Shown in pieces: positions 25,388-37,484 of a DNA stretch of 64,000 nt. The position numbers were made by a program, and so were the translations under genes. Source of the stretch: Sapria himalayana (lineage: Eukaryota; Streptophyta; Magnoliopsida; Malpighiales; Rafflesiaceae); NCBI GenBank assembly GCA_029783825.1, contig JAREIK010000770.1, forward strand, positions 1-64,000, in the 5' to 3' direction. The number at the start of each line of letters is the position of its first letter. The first letter of the stretch is position 1. The notes beneath the pieces were generated by a model that ran no database searches, was not told the DNA's origin, and saw only the letters and a list, made by a program, of their open reading frames with translations.

Positions 25388-25957
25388 CCTCATTATAGAG
25401 TGCCTAGATTGAATTTTAAATTGAGGCACACCAACTTCACAAAACTCCTTAAACTCATCCCTATCAACAAAACAAAAAGCCAATTCATCTTTAATTATTA
25501 ATTTCTCCAAAGCCTCCTTAACTAGTTGTTGATCAAATTGCCAACAAGTTAATTTGTTATCCTCTTAACTAGTACCTTTAGTGAAACTCTACAAAGATTG
25601 TGACTTGTCTTTACCTTTGTGAGCTTCTATTAATTCTTTTTTGTGTTGAAATTTCTTACAAGTCTCTATCAAGTATTTCCATAAACCCGAAGTACCTTGA
25701 TCAGTTTTTTCCAAATATTCTTTCCTACATCATATACAAGCTCCCCTACCAGTTTCATTTCCCTCTGAAACAACTAATATATCATAAGTTTCCCAAACAG
25801 CAGACTTATACTTTTTATGAGCATAAGGTTCAGATGTACCTTGACTTTCTTTCACAGTTGGAATTGAAGAACCTGCCGTAAAAATAGGAGGGTTCGTGAA
25901 AGGATGATGATTGGATTTACCAGTACTATGATCATTTGAGATGTGATCATCTTCAAT
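25388..25957 (-). pseudogene. hAT transposase N-terminus: broken BED zinc finger and linker (copy 1)
   Basis: The N-terminal part of the transposase, read in one frame after a TAA at 25,958-25,960. It contains a BED-finger start (KSAVWETYDI), a CxxC knuckle, then GTSGLWKYLIETC. BED fingers bind DNA through a Cys2-His/Cys site. Here a TGA (25,730-25,732) lies between the two cysteines of CxxC, and the usual first histidine (HL) is a tyrosine (YL), so the finger could not fold. Two further stops follow in the linker. Downstream, FDQQLVKEALEKLI and ELAFCFVDRDEF match the conserved region before the catalytic core in plant hAT proteins. The frame is lost after RDCF at a run of eight T (about 25,375-25,382). 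No credible start codon was found, so the annotation begins at the open frame. Confidence 0.8.
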
Positions 25958-26566
25958 TTATTGTATTTTTCGTTTACAACTGGATTGTGCAATCTACATT
26001 GCAATTATTTAACATGATATGTTAAGCATAAATACATATAAATATTTCAAACAAGCAAGCTCTACAAAACTGACTGTAACACATTCAGTACACTCATTCG
26101 GCCCAACCACAACACCACAACCAATACTCAACAAAAATGACTGAGACACATAATAATAATAATAGTTAATCACTTAATTCTCGTCAGAAAGACAAACCAA
26201 AAGACTGGTGGCATCTGATATATGGTGGAGGCAACCAGAAGTGCGACGGACAAGGGTTGGACCTAACTGAACATGGCTGAAATGGCGTGAGGTGGCCTGT
26301 AACTCGTCGGAATAGCAATAGGTGCGTCAGAATTGGATGGGCAGTAGCGGAATTGGTCGCATCTTCAAGTTTATATATATATATATATTCTTGGTTATAG
26401 TATCAGTTTTTTAAGATGGGATGGTTCTCGGGATAAATATTGCTTAATATTCGGAACTGTCCCAAAAAAAAAAATCCGTGACAGAATGTGACGGGAAAAG
26501 TCAAAGTCAACGGATTTTTCTTAGTCCCGATTATTTTGAGACAAGGCTCCGGGTAGGGTGGCGAAT

Positions 26567-26598
26567 TTCCCAGTCCCGTGAGCAGCCCTACTAAATGC
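26567..26598 (-). repeat. hAT 5' terminal repeat plus 8-bp target word
   Basis: The element end at 26,567-26,590 reads, on the minus strand, TAGGGCTGCTCACGGGACTG and onward. Bases 26,591-26,598 are CTAAATGC, which belong to the satellite context CCACTAAATGC. The 3' end in copy 2 begins TAGGGGTACTCA, matching at TAGGG-T-CTCA. Confidence 0.75.
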
Positions 26599-29500
26599 AT
26601 ATAAAGTTAAATAAGTAAACTCCTAAACCCCGTAATGCCTAAATACATAAACCATTATACCGGTAAATACTACTTAAAAATTAATAAATCTATTTTTTAT
26701 TGCTATTTATTATATTTTTAAATATTCATTTTAATTATTTATTTGTTTATTTTTATATAAAAATTAATTAAAAAATAAATTATGAGTTAGACAAATATAA
26801 TTTATGTAAATTATTTTTAATCAAAAAAATATAGATAAACTTTTTAAAATAAAAAAAATTACAAAACAATAAATTATTATGTAGTAATATATTTTGGTTT
26901 GCTTATGAATCATTTTATGTTTCGTTATTTTATTTTAATTGATATCTATCTTATTAATAATAGATTATTAATTTATTTTTTGATCATTATTAGAATATTA
27001 ATCACTAAAATTGATTATATTTTCAAAGGTTATAACATTTGAAAATATCAAAAAATAATAAAAAAAATAATTTCAGTTTTTTATTTTTTTAATAAAACCT
27101 ATAAACTACTAAATGCATACACAGTTAAATCAATAAACTCTTAAACCTCATAAGGCGTAAATACATAAACCATTAAACCGCTATATACTAATTAATAATT
27201 AATAAATTGAATTTATATTTCAATTTATAATATTTTAAATATCCATTTTAATTATTTATTAGTTTATTTTTTAAAAAATATTTATTACAAAATAAATTAT
27301 GAGTGCGACAAATATAATTTAAATAATTTATTTTTAATGAAAAAATATATATACGCTTATAAAAGAAGTAAAAATTTAAAAATTTAAAATTATTATCTAG
27401 TAATATATTTTACATTAATTTTGAATCAATTTGGGTTTTGTAAATATTTTTTAATTAATTTCTATCTTTTTATTAATAATTTATTAATTAATTTTTTGAT
27501 CATTATTATAATATCTATCAATAAAAATATTTATATTGAATTTATATGATATATAATTATTAATAATAGATTATTTTAGGTTTTGTAATTATATTTTAAT
27601 TGTATCTATCTTATTAATAATAGATTATTTATTTATTTTTTGATCATTATTAGAATATTTATCAATAAAATTGGTTATGTTGAATTTATATGATATATAA
27701 ATATAATGATTATTATAACTAATATTGTATTCACTTTTGAAAAAAATTTAAAAATTATTATATTTTCAAAGGTTTAACTTTAAAAAATGAGAAAAAATAA
27801 TAAAAATAAATTTTTTGTTATTTCATTTTTTAAATAAAACCTATAGATCATTAAATGCTTGCTTACTTAAATTAGTAAGCTGATAAATTCCGAAACCCCT
27901 AAATACATATATCTTTTAACAGCTATATACTACTTAATAAATAATAAATCTCATTTTTTTTATTATAATTTTAAATAAACATTTTAATTATATATAGTTT
28001 AATTTTTTAGAAAAATTAATTACAAAATAAATTACGAGTGAGACAAATATTATTTAAATAATTTATTTTTTTTCAAAAAAATATAAGCTTACAAAAAGAA
28101 GGAAAATTTTAAAAATTAAATATTATTATTTAGTAATATATTTTGATTTGATTTCGAATCATTTTGTGTTATGTAAATATATTTTAATTAATATTTATAT
28201 TATTAATAATAGTTTATTAATTTAATTTTTGATCATTATTATAATAGTTATCATTAAAATTATTTATATTGAATTTATATGACATATAATTAGTAAGATT
28301 AATATATATATACATTATATTCACATTTCAAAAAATTTTAAAAATTATTTTATTTTCTAAAATTACCTTTTAAAATCTGAAAAAATAAAAAAAAGAATTT
28401 AAATTTTTATTATATAAATAAAACCTATAAAGCACTAAATGCCTAAAAACATAAATTGCTAAACTCCTAAACGACAAAACTCGTAATTAATCAAACCATT
28501 AAACCAGTATACCATATATAATACATCATAAATCTCATTTTAATTTGTATTCATTATAATTTTAAATATTCATTTTAATTATTTATTAGTTTTTTTTATA
28601 GAAATATTATTTACAAAAAAATAATGAGCGAGATAATTATAATTTTAATAATTTTATTTTAATCAAAAAAAATATATAAGCATATAAAAAGACGTAAAAA
28701 TTATTTAAAAAAATTATTATATAGTAATATATTTTACTTTTATTTTGAATCATTATATATAGGTTTTGCAAATATATTTTAATTGCTATCAATCTTATTA
28801 AGAATAGTATATTAATTTATTATTTGATCAATTTTATAATATCTAACAATAAAATTATTTATATTGAATTTAAATGTCTAATAATTATTAAGATTATTAT
28901 AACTAATTATTATATTTACATATCAAAAAAATTTAAAAATTATGATATTTTCAAAAGTTATAACGTTCAAAATTATAAAAAATCATAAAAATAATTTTTT
29001 ATTATTTTATTATTTAAATAAAACTTATAAACCACTAAATACCTAAACATTTAAATCTCTAGACTCCTAAACCCCAAAACACGTAAATACTTAAACCATT
29101 AAACCTGTATATCCTGATTAATAAATAATAAATCTCAATTTTATTAGTATTCATTATAATTTTAAATATTAATTTTAATTATTTATTAGTTTATTATTAT
29201 AGAATTATAAATTACAAAATAAATTATGAGTAAGACAAATAATATTTAAATAATTTATTTTTAATAACAAAAATATAATGTTATAAAAAAAGAAAAACAT
29301 TATAAACAATTATTATTTAGTAATATATTTTAATTTAATTTGAATAAATTTAGATTTTGCAAATACTATTTAAATAATATCTATTTTATTAATAATAGTT
29401 TATTAATTTATTTTTTGATCATAATTATAATATCTAGCAATATAATTGTTTTTATTGAATTTAAATGAATTATAATTATGAAGATTATTATAAATAAATA

Positions 29501-32500
29501 TTATATTTATATTTGAAAAAAATTTAAAAATTATTATATTTTCAAAGGATATAATCTTCAAAAATAGAAAATATAATAAAAATAATTTTTTTGCTAAATC
29601 ATTATTTAAATAAAACTTATAAACCATTAAATGCCTAAACAATTAAACTTATAAACTCCTAAACACAAAGCCCCTAAATACATAAGCCTTTAAAATCGTA
29701 AACCTTAAATATAATTTAAATAATTTATTAAAATATTAATTACAAATTAAATTATGAGTGATGCAAATATAATTTAAATAATTTATTTAACATCAAAAAA
29801 TATATAAGGTTATAAAAAGAAGAAAAACTAAAAAACAAAAATTTTTATTTAGTAATAAATTTTACTTGTATTTTGAATAATTTTAGGTTTTGCAGTTATA
29901 TTTTAATTTATATCCATCATAATAATAATAACACATTAATTTATTTTTTGATAATTGATATCATATCTATCAATAAAATTGTTTATATTTAGTTTATATT
30001 ATATATAATTATAATGATTATTATTACTAAACATTGTATTTAAATTTTTTAATAATTTTAAAATTATTATATTGTCAAAGGTTATAATTTTGAAAATGTG
30101 AAAAAATATCAAAAATAATTTTTTTGTTTTTTCATTGTTTAAACAAAAGCAATAAACCACTAAATGCCTAAAAACATAAATCGCAAAAGTTTTAAATGAT
30201 AAAACCTCTAAATACTTAAAATATTAAACTAGTATACATTAATAATAATTCATAAATCTCATTTTAATTTTTATTAAGTATAATTTTATATTTTTATTTT
30301 AATTATTTATCTGTTTATTTTTATTGAAATATTAATTACAAAATAAATTATTAGTGAGAAAAATATATTTTAAATTAAACTAGTATACCCTAAATAATAA
30401 AGAATAAATCTCATTTTTTCATTAAATTTTAAATATTCATTTTAATTATTTATTTGTTTATTTTTTATATAAATATTAATTAAAAAATAAATTATGAGTT
30501 AGATAAATATAATTTATATAAATTATTGTTCATCAAAAAAATATAGATAAACTTATTAAAAGAAAAAAAATTAAAAACAAAAAAATTATTATATAATAAT
30601 ATAATTTGCTTTGCTTCTGAATCTTTATATGTTTTGTAATTATATTTTAATTAATATCTATCTTATTAATAATAGATTATTAATTTATTTTTTGATCATT
30701 ATTAGAATATTTATCAATAATATTATTTATATTGAATTTAGATGATATATAAATATAATAATAATTATAACTAAATTTTGAATTCACATTTGAAAAAAAT
30801 TTAAAAATTATTATATTTTCAAAGGTTATAAACTTTGAAAATATAAAAAAATAATAAAAATAAATATTTTGTTTTTTTAATTTTTAAATAAAACCTATAA
30901 ACCAGTAAATGCATACACAGTTAAATCAGTAAACTCCTAAAGCCCATAATGCCTAAATACATAAACCATTAAACCACTATATACTACTTAATAATTAAAA
31001 AATCTAATTTTTATAATTTTAAATATTCATTTTAATTATTTATTAGTTTATTTTTTTTGAAATATATATTACAAAATAAAGTATGAGTGCGACACATATA
31101 ATTTAATTAATTTAATTTTAATAAAAAAAATATACGCTTATAAAAGAAGTAAAAATTTAAAAATTAAAATTTTTTATCTAGTAATCTATTTTAATTTAAT
31201 CTTGAATCAATCTGAGTTTTGTAAATATTTTTTAATTAATATCTATTTTTTTATTAATAGTTTATTAATTTAATTTTTGATTATTTTTATATTATCTATC
31301 AATAAAATTTTTTATATTGAATTTTTATGATATATAATTATTAATATTATAATTACTAATTATTGTATTCACATTTCAAAAAATTGTAAATATTATTAAT
31401 ATATTTTCAAAGGTTATAACCAATGAAAATGATAACAAATTATAGAAATTTTTTTTGTTATTTTATTTTTTTATATAAAACCTATAAACCACTAAAAGCC
31501 TAAAAACATAAATCACTAAACTCCTAACGACAAAACCTCTAAATACTTAAACCATTAAACTGGTATACATTAATAATAAAACATAAATCTCATTTTTATT
31601 TTTATTCAGCATAATTTTAAATTTTGATTTTAATTTTTTATCAATTTATTTTTATAAAAATATTAATTACAAAATAAATTTTTAGTGAGACAGATCTAAT
31701 TTAAATAATTTATTTTTCATCAATAAAAATATATATCATTATAAAAATAGCCAAAATTTTAAAAACAAAAATTTATTTTTTAGTAAATTTTTTATTTTTA
31801 TTTAGAATTATTTTAGATTTTGCAATTATATTTTAATTTATATCATTCTTATCAATATAGTTTATTAATTTTTTATTGATCATTATTATAATATCTATTA
31901 ATATAATTATTTATATTGTGTTTACAATATATATAATTATTAAGATTATTCTTACTAAATATTATATTGACATTAAAAAAATTACTAATTATTATAATTT
32001 CAAAGGTGATAACCTTCAAAAATTAAAAAAAAATCAAAAAATTAAATTTTTTATTTTTTTATTCTTTAAATAAAAACTTAAATCACTAAAGGCCTAAACA
32101 CTTCAATCACTAAACCCCAAAATACCTAAATACTTAAACCATTAAACTAGTATATCCTGATTAATAAATCTCTATTTTATTTGTATTCATTATAATTTTA
32201 AATATTCATTTTAATTATTTATTAGTTTATTTTTATAAAATTATAAATAAAAATTAAATTATGAGGAAGACAAATATAAATTAAATAATTTACATTTAAT
32301 AACAAAAAATATAAACTTATAAAAAGAAGCAAAACATCAAAGAAAGTATTATTTTGTAATATATTTTACTTTGATTTTGAATAAATTTACGTTTTGCAAA
32401 TATATTTAAAATAATATCTATTTTATTAATAATAGTTTATTAATTTATTTTTTGATCATTAATCTAAAATATTTCAATATAATTGTTTATATTGAATTTA

Positions 32501-33204
32501 CATGATATATTATTATTAAGATAATCATAACTAAATATAGAATTCACATATAAAAAAAATTTAAAAATTGTTATATTTTCAAAGTTTATAACCTTCAAAA
32601 ATGAGAAAAAATAACAAAAATAAATTTTTTGTTATATCATTGTGTAAATAAAACTTATAAACCATCAAATGCCAAAATACATAAATATCTAAACTCCTAA
32701 ACCCCGAAGCACCTAAATATTTTATACTCTAAACTCGTAAACCTTAAATATAATTTAAATAATTTTTAGAAATATTAATTACAAAATAAATTATGAGTGA
32801 TACAAATATAATTTAAATAATATATTTTTCATCAAAAAACATATAATCTTATAAAATGATACAAAAACTAAAAAAAATTATTATTTAGTAATAAATTTTA
32901 CTTTGATTTTGAATCATTTTAGGTTTATTAGTAATATTTTAATTTATATATATCATATTAATAATAGTGTTTTAATTTATTTTTTGATATTGATATAATA
33001 TCTATCAATAAAATTGTTTATATTTAGTTTATATTATAAATAGTTATAATATTTATTATTACTAAATAGTGTATTCACATTTTTAAAAAATTTTAAAATT
33101 ATTATATTTTCAAATGTTATAACCTTTGAAAATTGGAAAAAATATCAAAAATAAATTTTTTGTTATTTTATTGTTTTAAAAATTATTATATTATATTTTA
33201 TTGG
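26591..33204 (+). repeat. Satellite array block 4
   Basis: Direct-orientation satellite from hAT copy 1 to the inverted segment. A CTTACTT-type monomer near 27,860 starts a new run of the P order (variants near 28.4 and 29.0 kb correspond to those at 0.6 and 1.2 kb). From 29.1 to 33.14 kb it is collinear with 3.38-7.43 kb. A dyad near 27,770 is eroded on one side. The frames at 29403-29642 (-) and 31876-32073 (+) are low-complexity satellite frames. No gene is seen. Confidence 0.8.
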
Positions 33205-34805
33205 AGTTCTCTCCAGTCAACAAATATTCTGCTTTTTGTAGCAATAGTGTTGGATCCTAGATATAAGCTCAAATATCTCAAGATTAAGTACACTTAGCAT
33301 TATGGATAGGAATTGGCTAAAATTTTGGTGAAAAATGTTATAAATGCTTTAAATGAGATGATGGATGATTATAATGATTTAATTGAAGATGAATCAAAAG
33401 AACATGATTTCTCTTTAATTGTGTTGAAGAAAAATGATGATTTGTTTGATGATAGTGATACTTATGTTGATGATTTTTTTGTTGAATTGGAGAAAGAACA
33501 AGAAGTTGTAGCTTTGGAAGAGTTGGATAGGACCTTGGTGGAAAAACTTGAAAAAAATAGAATTGATTTTGATCTTCTAAACTGGTGGAAGTTAAATGAG
33601 GGTAGGTATCCTTCTTTGGAAAATGTAGCAAGGGATCTATTTGCTATCCAAACATCTACTATGGCATACGAATCTACATTTAGCATGGGGGTAGAACTTT
33701 AGATAAATTAGCAATTCATTAACACCTATTACAGCTTAAGTTATCATATGTCTACAAGATTGGTTGATAAGCTCAAACAAACCTATTGAAATTGAAGAAT
33801 TAGTTCAAGACCTTGATGATAATGAATCTGGTTAGTATACAAATTTTGTAAATTTTAATTTTACTTTTACTTATTTTATTTATTTAATTTAATAAAAATA
33901 TGGTTCAATTACAATTTTCAGAGGGGTCTCAAGATCCAAATATTCTTCCAATTATAATTGGCCAACTAAATTTGGAATGGGTGTATTAAAATTTATAAGG
34001 TAATATTTTGTTTTTTTATTACTCTTTCATCTTAGAAATTTATGTCTACATGATTAACACTATTTCATCTTTGGTTGTCCTTCTACCGTGGAGGAAGAAA
34101 AGGGAGGAGTTGTAGAAGAGATAATTAATTGGGTTTGGTTTTTCGTTGTTGTTCCGGGACTGAACTTTGAAATGATTATTATCATGGTTGTTATTAGTTG
34201 TATTTTTTTTGTTATATTAAGCTGCCTAATTTTAGCAATTACTTAAGTAGTAATTGTTGCCACCAATGTTTGTGGTCATCTTTAGCTATTCCTTAATATT
34301 TTAAGTAATTTTTTAAAAAATGTAGTATTGCTATTATGGTTAACTTTCACTCGGTTGAACAAAGCCAACTTGTGAAAAAACAAAGAACCAAATTAAGCAC
34401 ACATCTCGGTCCTGTTCTGTTTAACATTTCTATCCTTTTCTACACATCAAAGCTTTTTACAAGGTAATGGAACTCATTTGTGGTATTCAGCCTCTTTGAC
34501 AAAACAAAATTAGCCCAATTTGAGTTTGAAAGATACATAACTAAGGAATGATAAATGGTACAACAAAAGGTTTCGACATGACCTAACTTGGGCGGGTTTA
34601 ATAAAATAAAATGAAAAAAATGTCCAAACTCCATTCTGTCCCAGAACCATTTTCTCCTACCCAAAATCCTCGATCTCCATCCCATCCCATCCTAATATTT
34701 TCAACCTATGGGATGGGTCTAGATCTTCAAAAAAAAATTTCCGAACTGTCGGAAGGGACTGGAGATATGTAATCCTTATCTCGTCCCGTCCATTGAGTAC
34801 CCCTA
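33205..34805 (+). mobile_element. hAT DNA transposon copy 2, 3'-complete, 5'-truncated
   Basis: The 3' half of the same hAT element, on the plus strand. Homology to copy 1 starts around 33,205-33,217 (GTCAACAAATATT), just before VLDPRYK, so the BED finger and most of the core are absent. The 3' non-coding part (about 33,836-34,805) includes a subterminal run of GGGATGG-like words on the opposite strand. The terminus at 34,781-34,805 reads TAGGGGTACTCAATGGACG on the minus strand. It is followed by GCATTTAG (34,806-34,813), the reverse complement of the 8-bp word beside the copy 1 5' end. The frame at 34440-34685 (-) is non-coding. The left edge is also the breakpoint of an inversion. Confidence 0.88.
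33247..33835 (+). pseudogene. hAT transposase C-terminal region (copy 2)
   Basis: VLDPRYKLKYLKIKYT, then TAG (33,295-33,297), HYG, TAG (33,307-33,309). A 130-codon open stretch follows (33,313-33,702) with an acidic linker and then DLLNWWKLNEGRYPSL and IQTSTMAYESTFS. A one-base loss in the run of G at about 33,688-33,692 throws the frame off before RTLD. The remaining domain can be followed in other frames to ELVQDLDDNESG and a stop at 33,833-33,835. The candidate catalytic Glu (AYES) is kept. The G-run lesion is also in copy 3, while the first TAG is shared with copy 1. The frames at 33338-33631 and 33462-33686 (-) are shadows. Confidence 0.85.
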
Positions 34806-34813
34806 GCATTTAG
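34781..34813 (+). repeat. hAT 3' terminal repeat plus 8-bp target word
   Basis: Element bases 34,781-34,805 end in CCCCTA. Bases 34,806-34,813 are GCATTTAG and continue into inverted satellite (TGGTTTATAGG). Read in satellite orientation, this places the 3' end immediately after CCACTAAATGC, the same monomer position as the copy 1 5' end. Confidence 0.8.
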
Positions 34814-37484
34814 TGGTTTATAGGTTTTATTTAAAAAATAAAATTACAAAAAATTTAATATAATCTTTGAAACTATAACAATTTTTCATTTTTTTTTAAA
34901 TGTAAATACTATATTTAGTTATGATAACTTAATAATTATATATCATGTAAATTCATTATAAACAATTATATTGATATATATTATAATAATGATCATACAA
35001 AAGATTAATAAATAATTATTAATAAGATAAATATTGTTTAAAATATATTTACAAAACCTAAATTGATTCAAAATCAAAGTGAAATATTTTACTAAATATT
35101 AATTTTAAATTTTTAAATTTTTGTATCCATTTATAAGCTTATATATTTTTTGATAATAAATAAATTATTTAAATTATATTTGTGTAACTATTAATTTATT
35201 TTTTAATTTATATTTCTAAAAAAATAAACTAATAAATAATAAAAATGTATATATAAAATTAATTTGAATACTAATAAAAATGAGATTTATGATTTATTAT
35301 TTAGGGTATAAATATTTAATTGTTTAAGTTTTTTGTGGTTTTGGGGTTAAGGAGTTCATTGATTTATATGTTTGTACATTTTCGTGTTTATAGGTTTTAT
35401 TTAATCAAAGAAATAACAAAAAATTTATTTTAATGATTTTTCGTGATTTTCAAAGGTTATAACTTTTGAAAATATAAAAATTTTTCAATTGTTCTAAAAT
35501 ACGAATACGATACTTAGTTATAATAATCTTAATAATTATATTTGATATAATTTCAATATAAAAAATTCTATTAATATATATTATTTTGATGATCAACAAA
35601 TAAATTAATAAACTATTATTAATATGATAGATATTAATTAAAATTTTTTTGTAGGACCCAAAATAATTCAAATTCAAAGTAAATTATATTACTAAATAAA
35701 ATTTTCAATTTTTGAAATTTTTGAAATTTTGTTTATTTTTATAAGCTTATATTTTTTTTCATAAAAAATAATTTATTTAAATTATATATGTCTTACTCAT
35801 TGTTTATTTTGTAATTAATATTTTTATAAAAATAAACTAAAAAATAATTAAAATGAATATTTAAAATTCTAATGAATACAAATAAAAATGAGATTTATCA
35901 TTTATTATTTAGGTTATATAGGTTTAATGGTTTAAGTATTTAGGGGGTTTTGGGGTTTAGGAATCTAGAGATTTAAATGTTTAGGCATTTAGTGGTTTAT
36001 AAGTTTTATTTAAATAATAAAATAATAAAACAATAAAAAAAAATTTGTGATTTTTTATCATTATTGAAGGTTATAACCTTTGAAAATATAATAATTTTTA
36101 ATTTTTTTTGAAATGTAAATATAATATTTAGTTATAATAATCTTAATAATTATAAGACATTTAAATTGAATATAAGTAATTTTATTGTTAAATATTTTAA
36201 AAATGATCAAATAATAAATTAATAAACTTTTATTAATAAGATTGATTGCAATTAAAATATAATTGCAAAACCTATATATAATGATTCAAAATAAAAGAAA
36301 AATATATTACAAAATAATACTTTTTTGTTTTTAAATTATTTATTATTTTGATAAATTTATATTTTTTTATAATTAAAAATAAATTATTAAAATTATATTT
36401 GTCTAACTCATTATTTATTTTGTAATTAATATTTTTATAAAAAATAAAGTAATAAATAATTAAAATGAATATTTAAAATTACGATGAATACAAATTAAAA
36501 TGAGATTTATGATTTATTATATGTGGAATACCGGTTTAATGATTTGATTATTTAGGAGTTTTGTCGTTTAGGAGTTTATCAATTTATGTTTTTAGGCACT
36601 TAGTGGTTTATAGGTTTTATTTATATAATAAAAATAAAAAAATATTTCTTTAGATTTTTTCTGATTTTCAAAGGTTGTAACCATTAAAAATAAATTAATA
36701 TTTAATATTTTTGAAAGGTGAATATAATATTTAGTTATAATAATATTAATAATTATATAAGATATAAATTCAATATAAATAATTTTATTGATAGATATTA
36801 TAATAATGATCAAAAATTAAATTAATAAACTATTAATAATAAGATAGATATTAAATTATTTAAATTATATGTGTCCCACTCATAATTTATTTTGTAATAA
36901 AAATTTCTTTAAAAATAAACTAATAAATAATTAAAATGAATTTAAAATAATAATAAATTGAAATAAAAATTCAATTTATTAATTATTAATTAGTATATAG
37001 TGGAATAATGGTTTATGTATTAAGGCATTACGGGGTTTAGGAGTTTACTAATATAACTATGTATGCATTTTGTAGTTTATAGGTTTTATTTAAAAAATAA
37101 AATAACATAAAATTTATTTTTATTATTTTTTCATATTTCAAAAGGTTATAACCTTTGGAAATATAATAATTTTTAAATTTTTTTTAAATGTGAATTCAAT
37201 ATTTAGTTATAATAATCATTATATTTATATATCATATAAATTCAATATAAACAATTTTATTGAAACATATTCTAATAATGATCAAAAAATAAATTAATAT
37301 ACAATTATTAATAAGATAATTATCAATTAAAATATAATTACAAAATCTAAATTGATTCAGGAGTGCAAAATATATTACTATATAAAAATTTTAGTTTTTA
37401 AATTTTTTATTCTTTTTATAAGTTTATTTATATTTTTCGATGAAAAATAATTTATATAAATTATATTTATCTAACTCATAATTT
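34806..37484 (-). repeat. Inverted satellite block
   Basis: The satellite here runs on the minus strand: octamers read as TTTA-starting words (GCATTTAGTGGTTTATAGG), and landmarks appear in reverse order. Monomer variants matching 1.79, 1.18 and 0.58 kb occur near 35.34, 35.95 and 36.56 kb, that is, in reversed coordinate order. Orientation flips back at about 37,485, where ...CTAACTCATAATTTAT runs into AGAAATATTAATTAC. The frames at 35450-35677 and 36592-36813 (-) are the same low-complexity satellite frame seen at 49240-49461 (+) and are not genes. Confidence 0.8.

Larger units (their letters stand above)
23346..26590 (-). mobile_element. hAT DNA transposon copy 1, 5'-complete, 3'-truncated
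   Basis: A decayed element of the hAT superfamily (BED-zinc-finger/RICESLEEPER-like), lying on the minus strand in satellite. Its 5' end at 26,590 carries the terminal sequence TAGGGCTGCTCACGGGAC, and the next 8 bp on the plus strand (CTAAATGC, 26,591-26,598) fit the 8-bp target duplication typical of hAT. The transposase remains run from about 25,957 down to 23,847. The 3' end lacks the roughly 480 bp of 3' non-coding sequence and the 3' terminal repeat seen in copy 2: satellite joins directly at about 23,345. Sequence from 25,990 to 26,590 is 5' non-coding and includes a TA microsatellite near 26,373-26,389. The frame at 26403-26600 (-) overlaps the terminus and is not a gene, and plus-strand frames over the transposase are shadows. 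Confidence 0.9.

Noticed and set aside
25002..25881. Plus-strand frames across hAT copy 1 (25002-25316, 25313-25501, 25600-25881)
   Set aside because: They are antisense shadows of the transposase remains, which give clear domain matches on the minus strand.
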